Source: CAYVQF01 sp964454015
GTDB taxonomy: Bacteria; Myxococcota_A; Bradymonadia; UBA4248
NCBI GenBank assembly: GCA_964454015.1
Contig: CAYVQF010000077.1
Coordinates: forward strand, 1-22,441
DNA length: 22,441 nt
Direction of reading: 5' to 3'
In this document: one piece after another, positions 8,802 through 15,204 of the stretch
How positions within the stretch are numbered: the first letter of the stretch is position 1
How the letters are laid out: each line of letters begins with the position of its first letter
Position numbers and translations under genes: made by a program
Notes under the pieces: model-generated
What the model saw: the letters and a program-made list of their open reading frames with translations, nothing else
Told to the model about the DNA's origin: nothing
The model's database searches: none

Positions 8802-9536
8802 TCAACTCTCCGCCTGGACCACCTCTTCTTCACTGACGAAGAAAAGAATCCGGTTGCAATTCTGGCAAACCTCAAGAGAGTTCTGCCGCTGAAGCTGGAT
8901 ATAGAGTTGCGGCGGCAAGCGCATGAAACAACCCGTGCAGGCGCCATCCTTCACCGGCACCACCGCTGGCTGTCCGGGACGACGCTGGCGGATGAAGCGA
9001 TAACGTGCCAAAACATCGGGCCGAAGCGTCTTGCGCAGCGACTCAGCCTTGGCATCGATCTCACCGTTGCGGGTGCCCACCTCGGTGGCAGCGACCTCGA
9101 CCTCGCCATGCTCGGCTTCGATCGCCTTGCGCAGCACCTCCGCTTTCTCTTCGTGATCCGCGATGCGCTGCTCACCCTCGGCGATGGCCACAGCCAACTG
9201 CTGCACCTCTTCTTCGAGCTGACCTTGAATTTTCTTGAAGCTCTCCAGCTCTCTCTCAGCAGCGGCATACTCGCGGCTGTTATTGACCCCTCTAAACTTC
9301 GTCTTCGCCTCACTCAAACGCTGTTCGGTCTCCTCCAGCTCGAGCCGCTTCGACCCATGCAGCGCCCTGGTCTCATTGAGCTGTTCCCGTTCTTGATCGA
9401 GATCTGCCGACAAAGCAGACCACAACGACTCATCCTCCTTCAGCTTAGCGCGACGATACTCGACGTTCTGGTTGAGCGCATCTCGCTCTTGATCAATGGC
9501 TTGGAGTTCGCGTAACCGTTTGAGCTGTTCCTTCAA
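8802..9536 (-). CDS. Coiled-coil protein with C-terminal C4 zinc ribbon (CT398/zf-RING_7 type)
   Basis: The product of 244 residues is a long helical coiled coil (about 1-170, rich in Glu, Gln, Lys and Leu). A treble-clef-like zinc ribbon follows, with C200-x2-C203 and C224-x2-C227, within the family pattern GACTGC...EVCQNC...ILFF. Proteins of this family (CdsZ and relatives) are thought to bind nucleic acid or serve as chaperone-like adaptors; the role here is not known. The start codon is TTG at 9536. It is the only in-frame start near the conserved N-terminus (KRLRELQAIDQERD), and GAGGGG lies 6 nt upstream. Confidence 0.88.
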   Translation of the reverse strand: MKEQLKRLRELQAIDQERDALNQNVEYRRAKLKEDESLWSALSADLDQEREQLNETRALHGSKRLELEETEQRLSEAKTKFRGVNNSREYAAAERELESFKKIQGQLEEEVQQLAVAIAEGEQRIADHEEKAEVLRKAIEAEHGEVEVAATEVGTRNGEIDAKAESLRKTLRPDVLARYRFIRQRRPGQPAVVPVKDGACTGCFMRLPPQLYIQLQRQNSLEVCQNCNRILFFVSEEEVVQAES

Positions 9537-9592
9537 TGTCTACCCCTCGTATGCAAACAAAGCACTCCAATGACAATGCCTACGCGCCGCGA

Positions 9593-9611
9593 CCCCAGCA
9601 CGGAGCTGGGG
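9593..9611. repeat. GC-rich 7-bp hairpin upstream of the zinc-ribbon gene
   Basis: CCCCAGC and GCTGGGG form a perfect stem around a five-base loop. It lies between the tRNA terminator and the TTG start at 9536. No T run follows it on either strand, so it is more likely a leader structure than a terminator. Confidence 0.45.
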
Positions 9612-9624
9612 ACCAACGCCAAAA

Positions 9625-9661
9625 TCGAAAAAAGCCCGAGCACTTGTAAGGCTGCGGGCTT
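9625..9661 (-). terminator. Intrinsic terminator of the tRNA transcript
   Basis: On the minus strand, a 7-bp stem AAGCCCG/CGGGCTT encloses a 16-nt segment that can itself pair (AGC and CTT with AAG and GCT). The stem's 3' arm runs straight into six Ts (9633-9628). Both stem and T tract are good. It lies about 220 nt after the tRNA and before the zinc-ribbon gene. Confidence 0.75.
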
Positions 9662-9720
9662 CTCTCCCTGATTCATGTTGTTGCGGTGCGCCAACCGCTC
9701 GCGTGCGCGGGCCCTGTCCA

Positions 9721-9777
9721 GCCTGCAACACTCGGCGATTCGCGCACTTGCGGTGCACCAAGGCACCCCCTGCAGGC
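9721..9777 (-). ncRNA. Candidate structured RNA element in the tRNA trailer
   Basis: A perfect 7-bp closing stem (GCCTGCA with TGCAGGC) brackets 43 nt. On the minus strand these contain a 5-bp hairpin GGTGC-CTTGGT-GCACC and a short GCG-CGAAT-CGC hairpin. The element lies between the tRNA 3' end (9881) and the terminator (9661), so it should be transcribed with the tRNA. It does not match SRP RNA, tmRNA or RNase P motifs that I know. It could be a processed small RNA or only a stable trailer. Confidence 0.35.
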
Positions 9778-9880
9778 ATGGATCCGCGTGGAAACGGAAA
9801 ATGGAGACCCGCCTCGGCCGATGGATCGCCCACGAGGTCACCGCCGCCTGAGCAGGCTTGCCACAACCAAGATGCTGAAA

Positions 9881-9953
9881 TGGGCCCACCTGGATTCGAA
9901 CCAGGGACCGACTGATTATGAGTCAGCTGCTCTAACCGCTGAGCTATGAGCCC
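9881..9953 (-). tRNA. tRNA with CAT anticodon, probably tRNA-Ile2 (lysidine type), else elongator tRNA-Met
   Basis: The 73-nt gene folds as a full cloverleaf: 7-bp acceptor stem with one G-T pair, D arm GCTC/GAGC with a short 8-nt loop, anticodon stem GCTGA/TCAGT with loop CTCATAA, T arm CCTGG/CCAGG with TTCGAAT, and discriminator A. CCA is not encoded. The CAT anticodon allows tRNA-Met or tRNA-Ile2. The C4-G69 pair and short D loop favour Ile2, which TilS converts to lysidine to read AUA. The 3-bp GGG acceptor end is compatible with both. It is not an initiator type, because position 1 pairs with 72. Confidence 0.93.
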
Positions 9954-10007
9954 TATTAACTGCACGCGACAAAGTCCCCGCTGGCGCCATTCGTGCGACC
10001 GGGCCGT

Positions 10008-10036
10008 CTTATAGCGAAGGCAAGCCCTACTGTAAA
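10008..10036 (-). promoter_or_regulatory. Sigma-70-type promoter of the tRNA gene
   Basis: On the minus strand, TTTACA (10036-10031) and TATAAG (10013-10008) are separated by exactly 17 bp. Each hexamer matches consensus at five of six positions. The bases after the -10 are GC-rich (GACGGCC), like the discriminator of stringently controlled stable-RNA promoters. The mature tRNA begins about 50 nt downstream. Confidence 0.75.
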
Positions 10037-10093
10037 GTCTAACGCGCAAGGACCAAACGCTCCTACATCACCCCAGAGGCCACCCACACCACC

Positions 10094-10642
10094 TCAGTCA
10101 CTCTCGAGTCTCAAGTCATCTTCACTGCCGACGATCCCATCAGGGCCCGCTGAAAAAATGCGAAAGTTCCGTCCCTCCAGCGACTGGTACTGATACGGCA
10201 TGCCCCACGGATCGACCGGCCACTGAATCCCGTGGCTCTTATGGAGCGCCTCCCGCGCCTCCTCCAAATCAGCCGGCGCCCGGCCCAACTCAGCGCTCAC
10301 ACCCATCATGTAGTTGCTCAACTGCCGGATCAGGCGCTCGGCCTTCGCCTCTTCAGGCTCGACGATCCGCTCTGACGGGGGGGGCACAGGCGGCGCCACT
10401 TCCACCCCTGCTTCATCAAAAGGCGCTGGCTCGACCCGTGGCTCGGCGAGCCGCTCCACTTCCACGGGCATCGCTTCAGTGGCCGCAGGCAGGGCCGGCA
10501 CCTCACCAGAAGGCTCAGGTGCAGCCGCCACCTCAGCCTCTCCCTTCACCGCCGTTGAAGACTTCTCAGCAGCACTCTTGTCACACCCCAAGACCAAGAA
10601 GGGCAACGTCACCGCGATCCACCACCAACGCATCGTTTTCAT
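10094..10642 (-). CDS. Lipoprotein with GspG-like pseudopilin C-terminus (copy 2 of a tandem pair)
   Basis: The product has 182 residues. A signal of 19 residues ends FLVLG before C20, a good lipobox. A long Pro/Glu/Ala-rich spacer (about 25-98) follows, then a helix with RLIRQLSNY (103-111) and the end motif DPWGMPYQYQ (144-153) with FSAGPDGIVGSEDD (163-176). The DPWG and GPDG...DD elements are those of the C-terminal, calcium-binding part of type II secretion major pseudopilins. Here the pilin N-terminus (prepilin peptidase site and hydrophobic helix) is replaced by a lipid anchor, so it is not an ordinary pilin. It lies 46 bp after its paralogue in the same direction. Confidence 0.82.
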   Translation of the reverse strand: MKTMRWWWIAVTLPFLVLGCDKSAAEKSSTAVKGEAEVAAAPEPSGEVPALPAATEAMPVEVERLAEPRVEPAPFDEAGVEVAPPVPPPSERIVEPEEAKAERLIRQLSNYMMGVSAELGRAPADLEEAREALHKSHGIQWPVDPWGMPYQYQSLEGRNFRIFSAGPDGIVGSEDDLRLESD

Positions 10643-10688
10643 TGGACCTACCCCAGGCTGTTGCCTTCACCACACTCAGGCGCTGTCA

Positions 10689-11135
10689 TCAAGGAAAAAT
10701 GTCGTCCGCCGTCCCCTCGATGCCGTCAGGACCCAAGGAAAAGACCTCGAAGGTGGACGGCCCCGTCTGGCGATAAACGTAGCCATTGCCCCAGGGATCC
10801 TTCTGCGGCCAGTTGAACTGGTACATCTCCCGCAGCTTGGCCCTAGCTTCATCCAAGTCCGCCGGTGCGCCGTGCTCAGAGCTCACGCCCAACAAATAGT
10901 TGTGAAGTTGACGCACCAAGCGCTGCGCTTTGGCATCCACCCCCTCGGCCTCCTTGGTTTTGCCAGGACCGACGCTCTGCTCAACCTCGCTCGGTGCACG
11001 TTTGCCCCCTGTCTCTCCAGAAGACGACGTACTCTTGCGTGAGTCACAGCCAGCGGCCGCCAGCACTAACAACGCGACCAGCATCAACACGTACCAAAGC
11101 ACCCGACGAACGCTACCCGAATTTCGTGCCACCAT
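10689..11135 (-). CDS. Lipoprotein with GspG-like pseudopilin C-terminus (copy 1 of a tandem pair)
   Basis: The start at 11135 is chosen because GGAG lies 6 nt upstream; an in-frame GTG at 11168 lacks a site. The signal has a basic start, then a hydrophobic core to AAAG before C30. The spacer (31-68) is shorter than in its neighbour. The conserved block includes RLVRQLHNYLLGVSSEHG (72-89) and PADLDEAR (91-98), then DPWGNGYVY (113-121) and GPDGIEGTADD (135-145). It is closely similar to the gene at 10094-10642 in the last 80 residues, so the two arose by duplication. A role on the inner face of the outer membrane or in the periplasm is likely; what it does there is unknown. Confidence 0.82.
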   Translation of the reverse strand: MVARNSGSVRRVLWYVLMLVALLVLAAAGCDSRKSTSSSGETGGKRAPSEVEQSVGPGKTKEAEGVDAKAQRLVRQLHNYLLGVSSEHGAPADLDEARAKLREMYQFNWPQKDPWGNGYVYRQTGPSTFEVFSLGPDGIEGTADDIFP

Positions 11136-11177
11136 GCGCCGCTCCGTCGACAGTGCCTTCGCCGTCACGGAAGCGCA

Positions 11178-11531
11178 TCACACCGAGGCGCGCGCCCTCT
11201 TGGCGAGGCTGCGTTGCAGATCCAGCAACCGGGTCAAGCGGTAAGTCTCCAACTTGGCCCTATAGACCAAGTCGGGCTTACCTTGCGGCTGGTGCAACGC
11301 CATGATCGCGTCGATCAGACCGCTCTTGCCACCAAACTCTTTCTCCACCGTCTCATGCGTCGCCATGAGACGCAACAGCTTCTTGTTACTCGTCGTCCGA
11401 ATACGGCGCTGAAAATCGTCCGCGCTTTCGTCCGCAAAAGGCGACTCCAAGCGCTTGTAGAGAAGCTTCGCCAGCTCCTCTTTCGATCCATACCGTTCTT
11501 TGACCAACTGCACAGGCGTCTTCTTGCCCAT
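11178..11531 (-). CDS. Small basic helical protein, unknown function
   Basis: The product has 117 residues, is mostly helical and rich in Lys, Arg, Leu and Ala, with no Cys, signal or membrane segment. The start at 11531 is strongly supported by GGAGG 7 nt upstream (MGKKTPVQLVK). The frame stays open far upstream through the 15-bp repeats, but I take that as chance. Segments around KEELAKLLYKRL (17-28) and YRLTRLLDLQRSLAKRAR (97-114) look like amphipathic helices. It is the first gene of a run with the two pseudopilin-like lipoproteins, 42 bp ahead. I do not recognise the family. Confidence 0.75.
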   Translation of the reverse strand: MGKKTPVQLVKERYGSKEELAKLLYKRLESPFADESADDFQRRIRTTSNKKLLRLMATHETVEKEFGGKSGLIDAIMALHQPQGKPDLVYRAKLETYRLTRLLDLQRSLAKRARASV

Positions 11532-11899
11532 GACCGCGCCTCCACTCGTGCGATTTTCACGCAATGTCATCAAACTCAGCAAATGCCAACAGCAACTGCA
11601 GCAACACAGTTGCCTCGCCAAAGGCCGAGTGTACCTACCACAATGATCCCCCAAGCGCAAGCTCCTTCCCCAACCTTTCGCCGACCTACGACGCTTCCAC
11701 CCGATCCACCCGCCATGAAGCCAATGCTCCTCGTGTCGCTGTACCTCGTGTCGCTGTACCTCGTGTCGCTGTACCTTGTGTCGCTGCACCTCGCCTTTTC
11801 TCCCTGCCGCGAAAGCGCTATGTAGCCTCCTGCGGGCGCCACAGCGTCCCATTGGCATCACCCCGCGTCGTTCACCCCAGGCGCTCCACGAGGCAACAC
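11532..11899. other. Divergent intergenic region between the helical protein gene and lipB
   Basis: This 368-base gap holds the 15-bp minisatellite at 11729-11788. It must also hold promoters for both divergent genes, but I see no clear pair of hexamers. No further gene is convincing; open frames across it come from the repeat, whose unit lacks stops in most frames. Confidence 0.5.
11729..11788. repeat. 15-bp minisatellite, four copies, upstream of lipB
   Basis: Four tandem copies of a unit CCTCGTGTCGCTGTA are seen; the first three are identical and the last carries two substitutions. The unit length is a multiple of three and has no stop in at least four frames, so it creates spurious open frames, including RVAVP repeats in frame with lipB. 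It lies about 110 bp before the lipB start. Confidence 0.9.
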
Positions 11900-12655
11900 A
11901 TGGCACAACCCACGGCCCTTATGCGCGCAGTCATCTGGCCCACACCCTTCGACTACGGCCACGCCTGGCTAGTCCAGCGAGAGCTGCACCGCTTGGTCAG
12001 ACAAGGCCAAGCGCCCCCGACGCTCCTCCTCTTGGAACACCCGCCAACCTACACCATGGGCAGACGCGGTGGCTGGCACCACCTGCAAACCCCAGCACAA
12101 AGCCTCGCGAAGGTCGGCTACGCCTTTTGGCACTCCGATCGCGGCGGAGACATCACCTATCACGGGCCGGGTCAACTCGTTGGCTATCCCATCCTTCCTA
12201 TCGCCCAATGGGGACTTGATGTCCGAACCTATGTTCGACTCCTCGAAAACGTACTCATGGAATCCCTTCGCCATTTCGACATCGAGAGCCATCGCGAAGA
12301 CGACTTCCCCGGGCTGTGGTGCGGCTTCAACAAAATCGCCGCCATTGGTGTCCGTATCGCCGAGGGGGTCTCCATGCACGGATTCGCGCTGAATGTAGCC
12401 CCCAACCTCAAAGATTTCGAACACATCATCCCATGCGGACTCCACGGCCGCGGTGTCACCTCCATGGCCCAAAGTGCCCCTGACACAGCCACGATCTCGA
12501 CGGTCGCACCCCTCGTCGCTTCACGTCTTGCAGACGCGCTACAATGCCCCTGCCTCTTTGCGGAAGCCAAAGATCTACCCTCAGTCTCTCCCGAAGATTT
12601 GGAAAGCCTGGCCCGTGAAGCCCGCTGGGATCCTGCCCAGCAGCACCCGGGCTAA
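11900..12655 (+). CDS. lipB: Octanoyltransferase (lipoyl-ACP transferase)
   Basis: LipB moves octanoyl groups from acyl carrier protein to lipoyl domains of pyruvate and 2-oxoglutarate dehydrogenases and the glycine cleavage H protein. The 251-residue product shows the family blocks LLLLEHPPTYTMGRR (42-56), RGGDITYHGPGQL (81-93), K145 in NKIAAIGVRI, GVSMHGFALNV (156-166) and IPCGLHGRGVTSM with the catalytic C179. The start at 11900 has GAGG 6 nt upstream; the open frame extends further but only through low-complexity repeats. The stop overlaps that of the convergent gene. LipA is not in this window. Confidence 0.96.
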   Translation: MAQPTALMRAVIWPTPFDYGHAWLVQRELHRLVRQGQAPPTLLLLEHPPTYTMGRRGGWHHLQTPAQSLAKVGYAFWHSDRGGDITYHGPGQLVGYPILPIAQWGLDVRTYVRLLENVLMESLRHFDIESHREDDFPGLWCGFNKIAAIGVRIAEGVSMHGFALNVAPNLKDFEHIIPCGLHGRGVTSMAQSAPDTATISTVAPLVASRLADALQCPCLFAEAKDLPSVSPEDLESLAREARWDPAQQHPG

Positions 12656-13119
12656 GGTCGCACCGGCGCCGCACGCCTAACTTCTACCCGCAGCGCCACC
12701 GTGTAGGTTTCGGACTCACCGTAGGTCGTGACCACGCTGATCGTGTAGGTCCCTGCCCGGCTGAAGGTATGCCCAAAAGAAAACGACGCCCCCGGTGAGC
12801 TCAGCTCGTAATCGGCGTGCCCGCCGCTTGGCCCCCTGATCGTTGCGACCGCCTTCGATGGTGCCGGTGCCGCACGGCCCTTGCCGTTGGCTGTACGGCG
12901 AATACGCACCCGCACCACCGCCGCATCACCAACCCGTGGCTCTCCCGGGCTCAACCGCACCGTGAACGTGTCCATCCACAGATCGCTACCGTCGAGCCAC
13001 AAAAACTCCACGCTGCGTTCCAGTGGCTGAGAAGGGCTCTCCTCCGCCTGCAGCGGCGCCACGGCACCGGACAAGGCGACCAGCGACCACAGCCCCAAGA
13101 CTGCGCGCCGCCCTCTCAT
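12652..13119 (-). CDS. Secreted protein with Ig-like beta-sandwich domain
   Basis: The product has 155 residues: a signal peptide (1-25, ending LQA-EE), then a single beta-sandwich-like domain (about 40-148). It has strands VVRVRIRRT, ATIRGPSG and the closing pattern HTFSRAGTYTISVVTTY...TVALRVEV typical of PKD or Ig-like folds. No Cys and no catalytic motif are seen. The start ATG overlaps the stop of the upstream gene by four bases (ATGA), so the two are translationally coupled and probably act together. Its stop (TAG on minus) shares bases with the lipB stop. Confidence 0.78.
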   Translation of the reverse strand: MRGRRAVLGLWSLVALSGAVAPLQAEESPSQPLERSVEFLWLDGSDLWMDTFTVRLSPGEPRVGDAAVVRVRIRRTANGKGRAAPAPSKAVATIRGPSGGHADYELSSPGASFSFGHTFSRAGTYTISVVTTYGESETYTVALRVEVRRAAPVRP

Positions 13120-14807
13120 GGACCTCGCTTGCCCAGCGCATAAAGACCAGCACCAAGGAACAGCGACCCACAGGCGCCATAAATGATGTACGTCAAGGGC
13201 ACGACTCCGGCGGCCGGCGCCGTAACGGCGAGCGCACCCAAAGCCACGGCGAGCGCGCCCAAAGCCACGGTCTTATAAAGACCAGGCAGCCGCATGAAGG
13301 AGGTCACCAGGGCGAGAATCGCCGCGACCACACTAAAAATGACCATCACCTGAGAGATGATGTCCAGATCACCCAGGTTACCAATGACAGCAACCCCACT
13401 GACAGGGACAAAGAGCCACACTAGCGCGGCGATGGCCCCCAAGGTTGCCAAAACACCACCGATGCCAAAGCCGACACCCATCTTGACCACGGGTGCCGTC
13501 GCCGCGCTGTGCGCCCACATCGACTCAATAGGCACTTCCGTCGCTTCAACGGCCCCCACCTCGAGGGCGGCCTGTGCCGGAGGCGTTATCGCTTTGCCCT
13601 TGGCCAGCATCTCCTTCTCTGCCGCCAACAAGGCATCCCGCGCCGACACATCAGCAATGGTGGGCGCATCAAAGGCGTCCTCTTCCTCGTCGTCATCCTG
13701 GGGAATCACACTATCGAGGTCTGCCATCATGTTGGCCAACGCCGCTTCAGCGGCTGCCACGTCGTGATGCACCTCATCCTCAGGAATATCGCCTGGACTC
13801 CCTTGGTAGTCGTCCTCTGGCTCCGCAGGTGCCTTAGCGAATTCAAAGGCGAGATCGTCGTCCTCGTCTTCGCCGAAATCCAGATCCTGGTCAGAGAAAG
13901 CAAAGCTGTCGCCGAAAACCTGCGCTGAGAGGTCATTGACCTCTTCGTCAATCAGGGAGGACACCTTGGCCTGCTGTACCCCAGCCATGCCCTCCAACGG
14001 ATCGATCTCTTCCTCATCATCACTCGGCGCGACCACGGCCGGTTCAGCAACGCGAGGTTCCGGAGCCTTGGCCGGCGCATTGGTCGCCGCCATCGATTGC
14101 TGCAACTGAAGCGCACCGCTCAGCAACGCCTGCTGCACCAGTCGCTCGCTGACGGGCACCGTGCGCAGCCCGTTGTCTTCGTCACTGTCGTCGGCAAAGC
14201 CCATATCACCCGACTCAAGACCAGACCCACTGGGGCGAGTCTCGGATCGCATCGCCGGCATCGACGCGCCAGCCGCAGCAGCAGCGGCAGCATTGGGGCG
14301 CAACGACGGCATCCCCAAGACCGTGTTCCTCATCTCCAACACGGGGCTCTGTCCCGTGTTGGCAACAGCAGGCATACCCGCCTGCGTCATGCGCGGCGTC
14401 TCGCGTTTCTTCTCGCCCTCAAAGGGTTTATCTGCTGTCGGCTCGTTGAGCAAGCGCACCGAACCCAAGCCCATCAACGTCTGCCGCGGACTCGCTGCGG
14501 GTCGCTGGACACCCAAGGGTGCGCTGCGCCCGCCGCTACCTTCGCCGCGACCACGTGAGCCAAGGCCGAGGACCGTGTTGCCACCGCCACCATCAGCGCT
14601 GTTGTCAGTCCGCGATGGCTCCGCCCGGGGGTCACGGACAGCGCCGGGGATCCCTAAAAGGGTATGGGAAGGTGTGTATTCCTGCCCACCCGGCGCACGC
14701 TCGCTACGTCCAGCGCTGTCCGACGACGTCTTGACGGGTGCGTGACAGTAGATGCAACGCCGTGCACCGACTGGAACGCCTTTTCCGCAACTCGGACATT
14801 TCCTCAT
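13116..14807 (-). CDS. Zinc-ribbon protein with repeated T-x-x-G motifs, acidic centre and four C-terminal TM segments
   Basis: The start at 14807 is chosen because GGGAGG lies 8 nt upstream; an earlier in-frame codon (14828) lacks a site. The 563-residue product opens with a zinc ribbon (C4, C7, C18, C21: CPSC...CIYC). A disordered Gly/Ser/Pro region (30-200) then carries a short motif four times: HTLLGIP, NTVLGLG, QTLMGLG and NTVLGMP, with Thr at 49, 78, 110 and 162, plus a weaker MTQAGMP at about 140. An acidic region with runs of D/E (263-384) follows. The last 125 residues form four hydrophobic segments (about 440-470, 481-503, 511-533, 535-558). It is coupled to the Ig-like gene by a four-base overlap. 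I do not recognise the whole family; a role as membrane scaffold or sensor is inferred. Confidence 0.82.
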   Translation of the reverse strand: MRKCPSCGKGVPVGARRCIYCHAPVKTSSDSAGRSERAPGGQEYTPSHTLLGIPGAVRDPRAEPSRTDNSADGGGGNTVLGLGSRGRGEGSGGRSAPLGVQRPAASPRQTLMGLGSVRLLNEPTADKPFEGEKKRETPRMTQAGMPAVANTGQSPVLEMRNTVLGMPSLRPNAAAAAAAGASMPAMRSETRPSGSGLESGDMGFADDSDEDNGLRTVPVSERLVQQALLSGALQLQQSMAATNAPAKAPEPRVAEPAVVAPSDDEEEIDPLEGMAGVQQAKVSSLIDEEVNDLSAQVFGDSFAFSDQDLDFGEDEDDDLAFEFAKAPAEPEDDYQGSPGDIPEDEVHHDVAAAEAALANMMADLDSVIPQDDDEEEDAFDAPTIADVSARDALLAAEKEMLAKGKAITPPAQAALEVGAVEATEVPIESMWAHSAATAPVVKMGVGFGIGGVLATLGAIAALVWLFVPVSGVAVIGNLGDLDIISQVMVIFSVVAAILALVTSFMRLPGLYKTVALGALAVALGALAVTAPAAGVVPLTYIIYGACGSLFLGAGLYALGKRGP

Positions 14808-15204
14808 GGAGCCAGCCTCCCGCCACACATCGCGAAAATTCCAACCGCGCGATCCTTCATGACAGCATCACACTTAGCCCACCTGAGCACCAACAGTAAA
14901 AGCATGCCCAGACAAGCGCACTTGGGAACTCTAACACAGCACAAAAAACATGGCTAGCCGTGAGGGGAAACGCCCTCCACAACCCGCCGCGTCGCCGCCG
15001 CGCGCGACCCACCAGCGTCGTGAGGTTGCGGATAAACGCCGTCGGCCACGCCCGCTATCTTGTCAGAAGCCGCAGACTTCGCAAAAGTGTCTACCTTGAT
15101 TGCTGGTCACATGCCAGTGCGACGCTGGATGTGACACGAAGCAGCAACACCGCGCCAGCTCTTGAGCGCTTCCAGCCCCGTATCCACAACGAGAAGTCAC
15201 CTCT
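14808..15204. other. Divergent intergenic region upstream of the zinc-ribbon and metalloprotease genes
   Basis: Nearly 400 bases hold no convincing gene. TTGTCA at 15059-15064 matches the -35 box at five of six positions, but nothing like a -10 lies 16-18 bp after it. The only strong structure is the hairpin at 15106-15135. Both outgoing genes must be driven from here. Confidence 0.4.
15106..15135 (+). promoter_or_regulatory. Long hairpin or dyad operator before the metalloprotease gene
   Basis: GTCACAT, one bulged G, CCAG, a loop TGCGACG, then CTGGATGTGAC form an 11-bp stem with a single bulge. It ends 69 nt before the start codon. There is no T run after it, so it is not a terminator; an operator or a structured 5' leader fits better. 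Confidence 0.55.

Noticed and set aside
8793..9515. 240-codon plus-strand frame opposite the zinc-ribbon gene
   Set aside because: It is the complement of a clear coiled-coil gene with Cys pairs; long open frames opposite GC-rich genes are common.
9533..9676. A 47-codon hydrophobic open frame on the minus strand whose stop overlaps the TTG start of the zinc-ribbon gene
   Set aside because: It has no ribosome site, and the intrinsic terminator at 9625-9661 lies inside it on the same strand, so it is more likely non-coding trailer.
11564..11899. N-terminal extension of LipB through the 15-bp repeats
   Set aside because: The extension is low-complexity, has no family match, and a ribosome site and conserved N-terminus support the start at 11900.
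11532..11906. N-terminal extension of the small helical protein through the same repeats on the minus strand
   Set aside because: The start at 11531 has a near-perfect ribosome site; openness upstream follows from the repeat unit having no stops.
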